Origin: Gemmatimonadota bacterium
Lineage (GTDB): Bacteria > Gemmatimonadota > Gemmatimonadetes > Palauibacterales > Palauibacteraceae
Assembly (NCBI GenBank): GCA_013042495.1
Contig: JABDQB010000311.1
Coordinates: forward strand, 1 to 7,484
Reading direction: 5' to 3'
DNA: 7,484 nt
The notes beneath the pieces were generated by a model. The model saw nothing but the letters and a program-made list of their open reading frames with translations. It was not told where the DNA came from and did not search any database. How positions within the stretch are numbered: position 1 is the first letter of the stretch; the number at the start of each line of letters is the position of its first letter. This document shows, piece by piece, positions 1 to 6,195 of the stretch. The position numbers were made by a program, and so were the translations under genes.

Positions 1-19
1 ATTTCGGACCGGTTGTCAG

Positions 20-25
20 TAGAAT
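20..25 (+). promoter_or_regulatory. Possible -10 element upstream of the TonB receptor gene
   Basis: TAGAAT matches five of six positions of the sigma-70 -10 consensus and lies in the only AT-rich patch of the leader. Its -35 partner would fall at or just before the first base of the window, so the promoter cannot be confirmed. Initiation here would give a leader of roughly 120 nt that carries the helices described separately. Confidence 0.2.
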
Positions 26-50
26 TGCGAATTTTCGTCCCACGGTCCCG

Positions 51-151
51 CCGGTAACGTACGTCCACGCTCTCCTTTGAGGCCGGTGGGAAGGCCCATG
101 GTCTTTCCACCGGCAGAAACAGGCCCCCCCAAGGGCGTTACTGGAGGTAAC
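51..151 (+). promoter_or_regulatory. Structured 5' leader of the TonB receptor gene (unrecognised candidate cis-regulatory RNA)
   Basis: Base pairing can be read directly. A long hairpin pairs 82-96 with 100-114: 15 bp, two of them G-U, with a three-base loop CAT. Downstream, GCCC at 123-126 can pair with GGGC at 133-136, and GTTAC at 137-141 with GTAAC at 147-151. The second of these puts most of the Shine-Dalgarno GGAGG (143-147) in or beside a small loop. Alternatively, CCGGTAACG at 51-59 can pair with CGTTACTGG at 136-144 (9 bp, one G-U). That would enclose the long hairpin like a closing stem and bury two bases of the Shine-Dalgarno. The last two pairings exclude each other, as in a translational switch. 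I do not recognise cobalamin, TPP, SAM, c-di-GMP or other common riboswitch core motifs. The hairpins have no T-tract, so they do not look like a terminator. A regulatory role is inference. Confidence 0.3.
143..148 (+). promoter_or_regulatory. Ribosome-binding site fixing the GTG start of the TonB receptor
   Basis: GGAGGT lies four bases before the GTG at 153. It is a near-perfect Shine-Dalgarno and decides the start in favour of this non-ATG codon, which also places a signal peptide at the N-terminus. Confidence 0.8.
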
Positions 152-152
152 C

Positions 153-2414
153 GTGTCTTATTCACCCGCTCGAGCGGCGGGAGGAATCTACCGAGTCGCG
201 TCATTCGGACTCCTTTTCGCATTTCTCCTCTCCGTTCAAGAGTCACTTCTTTCGCAGGAAACCCCTCAAGCCGAGCCGGACAGTGCCGCTGCGGAACCCG
301 TCATCATGCAGCCGATCGCGGTCACGGCAACTCGAGATCCCAAGGAGCTGTTCGTCATCGCGGCGCCCATATCCGTGCTGGACACGGTGGCCCTGCGGAC
401 GATCGCGCCGAACACCGCGGCGGACATTCTCAAGGGACTGCCCGGCGTTGACGTCAACGGTGTCGGCACGAACCAGACCCGGCCCACGATCCGGGGTCAG
501 CGCGGCCAGCGGATTCTCCTTTTGGAGGACGGGCTCCGGCTCAACAACGCGCGTCGCCAGCAGGACTTCGGTGAGCTTCCGGCGATCGTGGATGTGAACA
601 GCGTATCCCAGGTGGAGGTGGTCCGCGGGCCAGCCTCCGTCCTCTACGGAACGGACGCGATCGGCGGTGTGGTCAATCTCCGGACGTCGAACGTGCCTTC
701 GCTGAGCGGCGGTGACATGTACGGCGGCCGGGTGACCTTCCTGTACCGGGACGAAGGCGAGCAATTGCGGCCGACGATGGAGCTGTTCGGGCGGATCGGC
801 AAAATCGGGTTCCGGGGCAGCGCATCGTACCGCAACGCGAAGAACTACTTCGCTCCTTCGGGCAGCTTCGGAGACATCACGCTCGGCAGCAAGACCGAGG
901 TCAACGACACGGGCGTCGAGGACCAGAACTACAGCCTGTTGCTCGACTACAGCTTCAGCGAAGACCAGAATGTCTTCCTGAAGGGCGAGTACTACAAAGC
1001 CAAGGACGGGGGCTTCGGGTACGTATCCAACGATGACCTTGGCACCCCGAACGACGTTTCGATCGTCATCCAGTACCCGGACCAGACCGTAGGGAAGTTG
1101 ACCGCGGGATACCGCGCCGAGGACCTGGGCTGGGGCATCGCGGACCGGCTCGACGTCAGCGGTTTCTACATGAACAACGAACGGGACCTGGTCCAGAACA
1201 TCGGGATCCCTGACCTGTTCGGCCCGGGCTCGGGCGTGGATCTCAACATCAATTCGAACAACTTCACCGACATTTCCAGTGTCGGCACGCGGGCTGAGGC
1301 CGCGAAGCTCCTCGGCGGAAGGCACCTGTTGACGTACGGCCTGGACTTCTACTACGACGACTCCAAGAATACCGATCGCACGGTCAGCCTGATCACGGGA
1401 GCGCCGTTCCCCACCGAGCCCGAGCTTGACGAGACGCCCAACGTGCCCAACGCGACCTACAACCGGTTCGGCGTCTTCGCACAGGGCGATTTCCAGATTC
1501 ACCGGAAGTTGTCCCTGATCGCCGGCGCGCGGTGGCAGAACGTCCGCTCGGAGACGAGGGCCACCGAGAATCTGGACAATCCTCTCGTCGTCGGGATCAC
1601 GAACAACTCCCAGACGGTGGTGGCGTCCGCCAACGTGCTGTGGGAGGTGCTTCCGTCGCTCAACCTGGTCGGCACGGTGGGGCGCGGCTTCCGGGCACCC
1701 AACATCATTGAGCTCTACTTCAACGGCCCCACTCCGGAGGGATCGGGCTACCTGATCCCGAACACGGGGCTCGAATCCGAAACGAGCCTGAACGTCGACC
1801 TGGGGGTCAAGTACTCGCGGCGCAACGTGTCGTTCGAGGCCTTCGTGTTCCGGAACGATGTTCGGAACGGAATACGCATCACGGCCGTGCCCGATTCGGT
1901 GATCAGCGAACTGGACGTGTTCCAGAACCAGAACTTCGGTGAGCTCCTGTACCGGGGCTTCGAGGTTGGCGGCCAGTATGCGCCGGTTCTCGGCCTCGAA
2001 CTGGGCGCGAGCTTCAGCTTCCTGGATGCCGAGGACGTGCTGGACGAGAACAGTCCGATCGCCGACAGTTACCGCACGCGTCTCAACGGCGACGTGACGT
2101 ACCGTCGCCCGAGCGGCCGGTGGTGGGCTTCGTACGACTTCCGCTTCCAGGGCGAGAGCACCATCTGCCCGGACGTGAACGATACGTGCAAGGCTCAGGT
2201 GGCCCAACCGGCCGTCGGGTACGTCCTGCCGTCCTTCAACGTGCACAGCGTACGGGGCGGATTCCGGATCGCTCAGATTGGCCGTACCTCGCACTACCTC
2301 ACGGCCAGCCTCGAGAACTTCACGGACGCGCTGTACGCCGAGTTCTCCAACGCAACGTTCTTCCGGCCTCAGCCGCGAAGGACACTCCTGATCGGCTGGA
2401 CCTCGACGTTCTGA
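153..2414 (+). CDS. TonB-dependent outer-membrane receptor, heme/haemoglobin-receptor-like
   Basis: A 753-residue outer-membrane gated channel for high-affinity uptake of a bound ligand, powered by TonB-ExbBD. The GTG start follows a strong GGAGGT. Residues 1-34 look like a signal peptide: Arg7 and Arg14, then a hydrophobic core at about 15-28. A TonB-box-like PIAVTATR lies at 54-61. The plug covers about 65-178, with IRGQRG (113-118), LLEDGLRLNNAR (123-134) and VEVVRGPASVLYGTDAIGG (154-172). The rest is the barrel, with FRAPNIIELYF at 513-523, PNTGLESETS at 536-545 and a terminal Phe in the C-terminal beta-signal. Length is normal for the family, and there is no N-terminal signalling or carboxypeptidase-like domain. 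Cys672 and Cys679 may form a disulfide-closed loop. The plug and the FRAP box resemble heme/haemoglobin receptors (HmuR type), but the histidine expected between FRAP and the NPNL-like box is absent, so the substrate is uncertain. The gene is probably transcribed alone, since a terminator hairpin follows it. Confidence 0.93.
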   Translation: MSYSPARAAGGIYRVASFGLLFAFLLSVQESLLSQETPQAEPDSAAAEPVIMQPIAVTATRDPKELFVIAAPISVLDTVALRTIAPNTAADILKGLPGVDVNGVGTNQTRPTIRGQRGQRILLLEDGLRLNNARRQQDFGELPAIVDVNSVSQVEVVRGPASVLYGTDAIGGVVNLRTSNVPSLSGGDMYGGRVTFLYRDEGEQLRPTMELFGRIGKIGFRGSASYRNAKNYFAPSGSFGDITLGSKTEVNDTGVEDQNYSLLLDYSFSEDQNVFLKGEYYKAKDGGFGYVSNDDLGTPNDVSIVIQYPDQTVGKLTAGYRAEDLGWGIADRLDVSGFYMNNERDLVQNIGIPDLFGPGSGVDLNINSNNFTDISSVGTRAEAAKLLGGRHLLTYGLDFYYDDSKNTDRTVSLITGAPFPTEPELDETPNVPNATYNRFGVFAQGDFQIHRKLSLIAGARWQNVRSETRATENLDNPLVVGITNNSQTVVASANVLWEVLPSLNLVGTVGRGFRAPNIIELYFNGPTPEGSGYLIPNTGLESETSLNVDLGVKYSRRNVSFEAFVFRNDVRNGIRITAVPDSVISELDVFQNQNFGELLYRGFEVGGQYAPVLGLELGASFSFLDAEDVLDENSPIADSYRTRLNGDVTYRRPSGRWWASYDFRFQGESTICPDVNDTCKAQVAQPAVGYVLPSFNVHSVRGGFRIAQIGRTSHYLTASLENFTDALYAEFSNATFFRPQPRRTLLIGWTSTF

Positions 2415-2447
2415 GTCGGCCGGTCGTTTGGTCGAGGAATGATGGTC

Positions 2448-2485
2448 CGGAGCGGGCTCCACCAACTGTGGGGCCCGCTTCGTTT
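2448..2485 (+). terminator. Rho-independent-type terminator after the TonB receptor gene
   Basis: The stem pairs 2448-2462 with 2468-2482 (15 bp, with G-U at two positions) around the loop CAACT. A short, imperfect T-run (2483-2485) follows. It begins 34 bases after the receptor stop codon. The stem is long and GC-rich but the U-tract is weak, so termination may be partial. It separates the receptor from the downstream oxidoreductase genes. Confidence 0.65.
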
Positions 2486-2513
2486 GACGGCGCCGGGAGG
2501 GCGGGAATAGTGT
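2484..2513 (+). promoter_or_regulatory. Candidate sigma-70-type promoter for the ferredoxin reductase operon
   Basis: TTGACG at 2484-2489 matches five of six -35 consensus bases. TAGTGT at 2508-2513, 18 bp downstream, is a weak -10 with three of six matches, and AATAGT at 2506-2511 is an alternative. The site starts on the T-run of the preceding terminator, so transcription would stop and restart within a few bases. Initiation here would leave a leader of about 75 nt before the GTG at 2596. Confidence 0.3.
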
Positions 2514-2514
2514 A

Positions 2515-2549
2515 CCTCGATCATTCGGCGGTCGTTCCGACGATCAAGG
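2515..2549 (+). repeat. Imperfect inverted repeat in the leader of the ferredoxin reductase gene
   Basis: CCT at 2515-2517 pairs with AGG at 2547-2549, GATC at 2519-2522 with GATC at 2542-2545, and CGG at 2526-2528 with CCG at 2537-2539. There is one mismatch, a 3-versus-2 internal bulge and an 8-base loop. It lies just downstream of the candidate -10, where an operator or a leader hairpin could act. No regulator family can be assigned. Confidence 0.3.
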
Positions 2550-2595
2550 GACAACTGCCACGACGGCCACTCTCACGCGAGGCGGTACCGCGCCG

Positions 2596-3990
2596 GTGAG
2601 CATAAGACGGGGGACTGAGGAACCTTCGCTTCGCGTGGCTGTCGTGGGCGCCGGGCCGGCGGGTTTCTTCACGGCGGACGCGCTGCTCAGGGCTCCGGAC
2701 GTCGCCTGCTCGATCGATGTGTTCGACCGCCTTCCCACCCCCTACGGGCTGGTTCGCGAAGGGGTGGCCCCCGATCACGCTTCGATCAAGAAGGTCACGA
2801 CGAAATTCGATCGGATCGCCGCGGAACCGAACGTCCGCTACTTCGGCAACGTGACCTTCGGACTGGACATCAATCGAGCGGAATTGCTGCGCCACTATCA
2901 CCAGGTGGTGTACGCAACCGGCGCGCAATCCGACCGGCGCCTGGGCATTCCGGGTGAAGAGCTGGACGGCAGCCACCCGGCTACCGAGTTCGTCGCCTGG
3001 TACAACGGCCACCCGGACTTCGCCGATCGATCGTTCGACCTGTCGCATGAACGGGCGATCGTGGTGGGAAACGGTAACGTGGCGGTGGACGTCGCCCGCA
3101 TACTCGTGACGGATCCGGACGTGCTGGCGGTGACTGACATTGCCGATCACGCTCTGGATGCCCTTCGCGGAAGCCAGGTCCAGGAGGTGGTGATGCTCGG
3201 CCGCCGCGGCCCCGCGCAGGGCAAGTTCACGAACGTGGAGCTGAAGGAACTGGGCCGACTCTCGGGCGTGCACGTGGTCGTGGATGAAGCCGACCTCGAG
3301 CTGGATCCGGCCAGTGCGGCGGAGGCGGAGCGAAGCCGGGTGGCCACGCGAAACCTGGAGATCCTGCGTGAGCTCGCTGGACGAGGTCCGGCAGGTTCAG
3401 GACGCAGCCTGGTGCTCAGGTTCCTGGCTTCGCCCGTCGAGATCCTCGGGAATGACGGGCGGGTGCGGGCACTTCGCGTCGAACGCAACCGGCTCGTCGA
3501 GACGGCTGGCGGTTACATGAGGAGCGAAGGGAGCGGCGAGTTCTCGACACTGGACGCGGGGCTCGTGTTGCGATCGGTCGGCTACCGCGGCGTACCGCTT
3601 CCGGAGGTTCCGTTCGACTCCGATCGACACTTGATCCCGAATGAGGCGGGGCGTGTGCGAGACGGCCCAGGCGGGCCCGTCGTCCCCGGTGAATTCGTCG
3701 CGGGGTGGATCAAGCGGGGACCGAGTGGAGTCATCGGCACCAACAAGCCGGATGCCGTGGAGACGGTGGCAGCCATGCTCGATGAAGTCACGGGGGGCGA
3801 CGCCCGGGAACCCGCCAGTCCGGATCCGTCGGCGATCGTCGCGTTGCTGGAGTCTCGCGGCGTTCGATACGTCACCTTCGACGACTGGCGGAAGCTCGAC
3901 GAGTTCGAGACCATGCGAGGCGATGAACAGGGAAGACCTCGCGTCAAGATCGTCCAGGTCGAGCGGATGCTCGAGATCATGGGCAGATAG
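2596..3990 (+). CDS. Ferredoxin-NADP reductase, FprA/adrenodoxin reductase family
   Basis: A 464-residue FAD enzyme that moves electrons between NADPH and a ferredoxin-type iron-sulfur protein, probably in the cytoplasm. The FAD-binding GAGPAG is at 18-23, followed by the family block PTPYGLVREGVAPDH at 47-61. The NADP Rossmann motif GNGNVAVDVARIL is at 158-170, and RRGPAQ at 203-208 has the arginine pair that reads the NADP 2'-phosphate in FprA. GWIKRGPSGVIGTNK at 370-384 is the family signature near the flavin. The C-terminal tail with GRPRVKIV (446-453) is normal for FprA-type proteins, and length is close to FprA (about 456 residues). No ferredoxin domain is fused to it. The GTG start has only a weak GAGGCGG upstream. 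A GTG at codon 14 lacks a well-placed ribosome site and would trim the region just before the FAD strand. The redox partner is not in the window. The stop codon overlaps the ribosome site of the next gene. Confidence 0.93.
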   Translation: MSIRRGTEEPSLRVAVVGAGPAGFFTADALLRAPDVACSIDVFDRLPTPYGLVREGVAPDHASIKKVTTKFDRIAAEPNVRYFGNVTFGLDINRAELLRHYHQVVYATGAQSDRRLGIPGEELDGSHPATEFVAWYNGHPDFADRSFDLSHERAIVVGNGNVAVDVARILVTDPDVLAVTDIADHALDALRGSQVQEVVMLGRRGPAQGKFTNVELKELGRLSGVHVVVDEADLELDPASAAEAERSRVATRNLEILRELAGRGPAGSGRSLVLRFLASPVEILGNDGRVRALRVERNRLVETAGGYMRSEGSGEFSTLDAGLVLRSVGYRGVPLPEVPFDSDRHLIPNEAGRVRDGPGGPVVPGEFVAGWIKRGPSGVIGTNKPDAVETVAAMLDEVTGGDAREPASPDPSAIVALLESRGVRYVTFDDWRKLDEFETMRGDEQGRPRVKIVQVERMLEIMGR

Positions 3991-3994
3991 GAGG
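3989..3994 (+). promoter_or_regulatory. Ribosome-binding site of the aldo/keto reductase gene, overlapping the upstream stop
   Basis: AGGAGG shares its first two bases with the TAG stop of the ferredoxin reductase gene and lies only three bases before the ATG at 3998, which is tight spacing. The overlap suggests translational coupling. It argues for this ATG over the open frame that continues upstream inside the reductase gene. Confidence 0.7.
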
Positions 3995-3997
3995 AAC

Positions 3998-4873
3998 ATG
4001 GAAATACGGTCGCTTGGTGCCGGCGCCGGCGATGTGACGTGCGTCGGTTTCGGAGGCATGCCCCTGTCGACCGCGGGGCGGCCCGACGCAGCCGAGTCGG
4101 TACGGGTTCTTCACGCTGCCCTCGACGCCGGCATGACGCTCATCGATACCGCGGACGTGTATTGCCTCGATGACGATGACATCGGCCACAACGAACGCCT
4201 CGTCGCGCGAGCTCTCCGTGAATGGTCCGGGGACTCGGACGCCATCGTGGTGGCGACGAAGGGCGGGCTCATCCGGCCGGCCGGCCGGTGGGAGAGCGAC
4301 GCGCGCCCCGAGCACCTCAGGAGCGCGTGCGAGGCGTCCCTCGTGGCCCTTGGCGTCGACACGATCGATCTGTACCAGTTGCACGCCCCGGATCAACGGG
4401 TGCCGCTGGAAGAAAGCGTCGGGGCGCTGGCCGATCTTCACGTCGAGGGAAAGATCAGGGCCGTCGGTCTTTCCAACGTGACGGTCGATCAAATCCAGCG
4501 GGCATCGGCGATCGTTCCCGTCGCCAGCGTTCAGAATCGTCTCAGCCCGTTCTTCCGCGAAGCCCTGCAGGAGGGGGTCGTCGAGCATACCAACCGCGAA
4601 GGAATGGGCTTCCTGGCGTACAGCCCGGTCGGCGGCGGTCGGCTCAATCGGAAGCTGCCGGATCACCCCGTGGTCTCGGCGATCTCACGATCGCGCGGCG
4701 TTTCGGCTCACGCGGTCGTTCTCGCCTGGGTACTCGGGCGCGCCCCCAACGTGATCGTGATTCCAGGCGCTCGCACGGTCGCCCACACGCTCGATTCGGT
4801 GGCGGCTGCGAACATAGCCCTCACGGAGGAAGAGGACCGGGCGATCGAGCGAGCCGAGTTTTCGACGGCGTGA
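3998..4873 (+). CDS. Aldo/keto reductase
   Basis: A 291-residue TIM-barrel, NADPH-type oxidoreductase that reduces aldehydes or ketones to alcohols. The natural substrate cannot be told from sequence. All four catalytic residues are visible: Asp50 in LIDTAD, Tyr55, Lys88 in ATKGG and His129 in YQLHAPD. GKIRAVGLSN at 151-160 and GFLAYSPVGGG at 204-214 are typical strand-loop motifs of the family. PGART at 256-260, before the C-terminal helices, belongs to the cofactor-binding end. Length is normal for the YdhF/YajO-like bacterial groups. The frame is open further upstream, to 3641, but that stretch is the reductase gene read in another frame. The start at 3998 has an AGGAGG and gives the expected N-terminus, with the first strand at about residues 1-20. 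Spacing of 7 bp from the ferredoxin reductase gene suggests co-transcription and coupling. Confidence 0.93.
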   Translation: MEIRSLGAGAGDVTCVGFGGMPLSTAGRPDAAESVRVLHAALDAGMTLIDTADVYCLDDDDIGHNERLVARALREWSGDSDAIVVATKGGLIRPAGRWESDARPEHLRSACEASLVALGVDTIDLYQLHAPDQRVPLEESVGALADLHVEGKIRAVGLSNVTVDQIQRASAIVPVASVQNRLSPFFREALQEGVVEHTNREGMGFLAYSPVGGGRLNRKLPDHPVVSAISRSRGVSAHAVVLAWVLGRAPNVIVIPGARTVAHTLDSVAAANIALTEEEDRAIERAEFSTA

Positions 4874-4922
4874 CCGGGAACTCTGGTACACGCAACGACG
4901 CGAACAATCGCGCGAAACCATT

Positions 4923-4928
4923 GGAGGT
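4923..4928 (+). promoter_or_regulatory. Ribosome-binding site deciding the lipoprotein start
   Basis: GGAGGT lies four bases before the ATG at 4933. This fixes the start that begins directly with a signal peptide, instead of the longer open frame upstream. Confidence 0.75.
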
Positions 4929-4932
4929 ACAA

Positions 4933-5367
4933 ATGACAAGGCACCAGGCTGGACTCCTCGTCGGATTCGCCGTCGCAGGGCTGGTGGCATGCTCCGGCAA
5001 TCCCATGCCGGGCGAGTCCGGCTATCCCTACAACATGACCGGCGTGTACACGACGTCCGTGGAGGCGATGGGAACGGTGTACGAGGGTCCGGCGGAGATC
5101 GCTACCTCCCCCGGCGGCCTGATCTACGGCACGATCCGGCTCGACGGCCCGGAAACGGTCCTGGGCGACATGGAGGGCTCGGTCTCCGGCGACACGCTGA
5201 CGTTCGAATCGCACTACGAGCGCGCCGGCGGATGCACGGGGGTGCTGAGCGGTACCGGTCTGATCGAGGAGGGCGGGGGCGCTGCCACCGGCGATGCCGT
5301 CGTGGACGACGATTGTGCGGGTGACATGTTCGATGCCGTCTTCACCATGAGTCGCCAGACCGACTGA
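4933..5367 (+). CDS. Small secreted lipoprotein of unknown function
   Basis: A 144-residue predicted lipoprotein, and I do not recognise a named family. The N-terminus MTRHQAG is followed by a hydrophobic stretch (about 8-18) and the lipobox LVAC at 17-20. Cys20 would therefore be lipidated, and Ser at +2 favours outer-membrane sorting by the usual enterobacterial rule. The mature part alternates Gly-turns with short hydrophobic strands (for example GLIYGTIRL at 62-70 and GDTLTFESHY at 86-95) and ends in FTMSR (137-141), which suggests a small all-beta fold. Cys101 and Cys128 are the only other cysteines and may form a disulfide. GGAGGT at 4923-4928 fixes the ATG. The open frame continues upstream only as a shadow of the aldo/keto reductase gene. 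It lies 59 bp after that gene and 28 bp before the SDR gene, so it probably shares their transcript. Confidence 0.85.
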   Translation: MTRHQAGLLVGFAVAGLVACSGNPMPGESGYPYNMTGVYTTSVEAMGTVYEGPAEIATSPGGLIYGTIRLDGPETVLGDMEGSVSGDTLTFESHYERAGGCTGVLSGTGLIEEGGGAATGDAVVDDDCAGDMFDAVFTMSRQTD

Positions 5368-5395
5368 CCTCGAGCAGGCGCGAAATGAGGGCGAT

Positions 5396-6181
5396 ATGGG
5401 CGACCTGAGCGGCAAGCGCGCCGTGGTGTGCGGCAGTACGCAGGGGATCGGGCGGGCGTGCGCCGAAGAGCTGGCGGGCCGGGGCGCCGATGTGATTCTG
5501 GTCGCCCGTAACGAGGCCGCCCTTCGGGAGGTGGCTGCCAGCCTCCCCGCTCCGCACGGGGAGGCACACTCGTGGGTCCGGGCGGACTTCGGCGACGTGG
5601 AAGAGGTGCGCCGGAACGTGGCCGCGCACCTCGATCGAACGGGCCCGGCCCACATCCTGGTGAACAACACCGGTGGCCCGCCGCACGGTCCCCTGATCGA
5701 GGCCACGCCCGACGACTTCCAGAGGGCGATTTCGGCCCACGTCGGGTGCGGCCAGGTGCTGGTCCAGACGATGCTGCCGGGAATGACGGAAGCCGGCTAC
5801 GGACGGGTGATCAACATCGTCAGCATCTCGGTGATCGCCCCGATCCCGGGGTTGGGTGTGTCCAACACCACGAGGGCCGCGGTGGCCAACTGGGCGCGCA
5901 CACTGGCCCACGAGCTCGGTCCGCTGGGTGTGACCGTGAACAGCATCCTGCCGGGCTACACGGCGACGGCGCGCCTGGAAGACCTGGCGAAGTCGATCGC
6001 CGAGGCGGGCGACATTTCGGTAGAGCAGGTGGAGGCCGGTTGGGAGGCCGGGATTCCGCTGCGACGACTCGCGGATCCCGCGGAGATCGCCGCGGCGGTC
6101 GGATTTCTCGCCTCTCCGGCCGCCTCCTACGTGACGGGGGTCAACCTGCCCGTCGACGGAGGCCGGACGGCCGCGCAGTAG
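5396..6181 (+). CDS. Short-chain dehydrogenase/reductase family protein with a degenerate active site
   Basis: A 261-residue Rossmann-fold protein of classical SDR length. The nucleotide-binding GSTQGIG is at 13-19, ILVNNTGGPP at 87-96 is the NNAG region, and the C-terminal FLASPAASYVTG...PVDGG (238-256) is typical of FabG-like SDRs. The catalytic Asn-Ser-Tyr-Lys set is mostly missing: His115 stands at the Asn position and Ser143 is kept. Where YxxxK should be, the sequence is SNTTR (156-160), with Ser for Tyr and Arg for Lys. From memory, a divergent SDR group with a GGPP loop and an SNxxR segment exists, often annotated as 3-oxoacyl-ACP reductase, and this looks like a member. Chemistry is therefore uncertain, and FabG activity should not be assumed. 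GAGG at 5387-5390, five bases upstream, supports the ATG. It is the last gene of the plus-strand run. Confidence 0.9.
   Translation: MGDLSGKRAVVCGSTQGIGRACAEELAGRGADVILVARNEAALREVAASLPAPHGEAHSWVRADFGDVEEVRRNVAAHLDRTGPAHILVNNTGGPPHGPLIEATPDDFQRAISAHVGCGQVLVQTMLPGMTEAGYGRVINIVSISVIAPIPGLGVSNTTRAAVANWARTLAHELGPLGVTVNSILPGYTATARLEDLAKSIAEAGDISVEQVEAGWEAGIPLRRLADPAEIAAAVGFLASPAASYVTGVNLPVDGGRTAAQ
5541..5565 (+). repeat. Perfect 9-bp inverted repeat inside the SDR gene
   Basis: GCCTCCCCG at 5541-5549 is exactly complementary to CGGGGAGGC at 5557-5565, with a 7-base loop. It falls in codons about 49-57, a variable, surface-type region of the SDR. The hairpin would be very stable in the mRNA. It may be chance in GC-rich sequence. 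Confidence 0.45.
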
Positions 6182-6195
6182 AGCGGCCCGCGCTC
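6181..6195. terminator. Weak hairpin spanning the two convergent stop codons
   Basis: GAGCG at 6181-6185 pairs with CGCTC at 6191-6195 around a 5-base loop. It covers the last base of the SDR stop and most of the kynB stop. With five base pairs and no T-tract on either strand, it is at best a weak bidirectional terminator. It is listed because the 12-bp gap between the convergent genes holds nothing else. Confidence 0.15.

Noticed and set aside
82..114. Leader hairpin as a terminator of a gene to the left
   Set aside because: No T-tract follows it on either strand and no coding end is visible in bases 1-81. A leader RNA element fits better.
51..151. Cobalamin, TPP, SAM or c-di-GMP riboswitch upstream of the receptor
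   Set aside because: The conserved core boxes of these classes are not present in the leader, although a TonB receptor is a common cobalamin riboswitch target.
243..2465. A 740-codon open frame antisense to the TonB receptor gene
   Set aside because: Its translation is Arg/Val-rich low-complexity sequence with no family motif, signal or ribosome site. Long antisense frames are expected opposite GC-biased genes, while the plus strand carries an unambiguous receptor.
3641..3997. Upstream extension of the aldo/keto reductase frame
   Set aside because: It lies inside the ferredoxin reductase gene in another frame and encodes Ser/Arg-rich sequence. The ATG at 3998 has an AGGAGG and gives the family N-terminus.
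4899..4912. Small hairpin CGCGA-ACAA-TCGCG between the aldo/keto reductase and lipoprotein genes
   Set aside because: It has only five base pairs and no T-tract. It is too weak to call a terminator or processing site.
4222..4932. Upstream extension of the lipoprotein frame
   Set aside because: It overlaps the aldo/keto reductase gene and gives Arg/Gly-rich nonsense. The ATG at 4933 has a strong ribosome site and begins a signal peptide with a lipobox.
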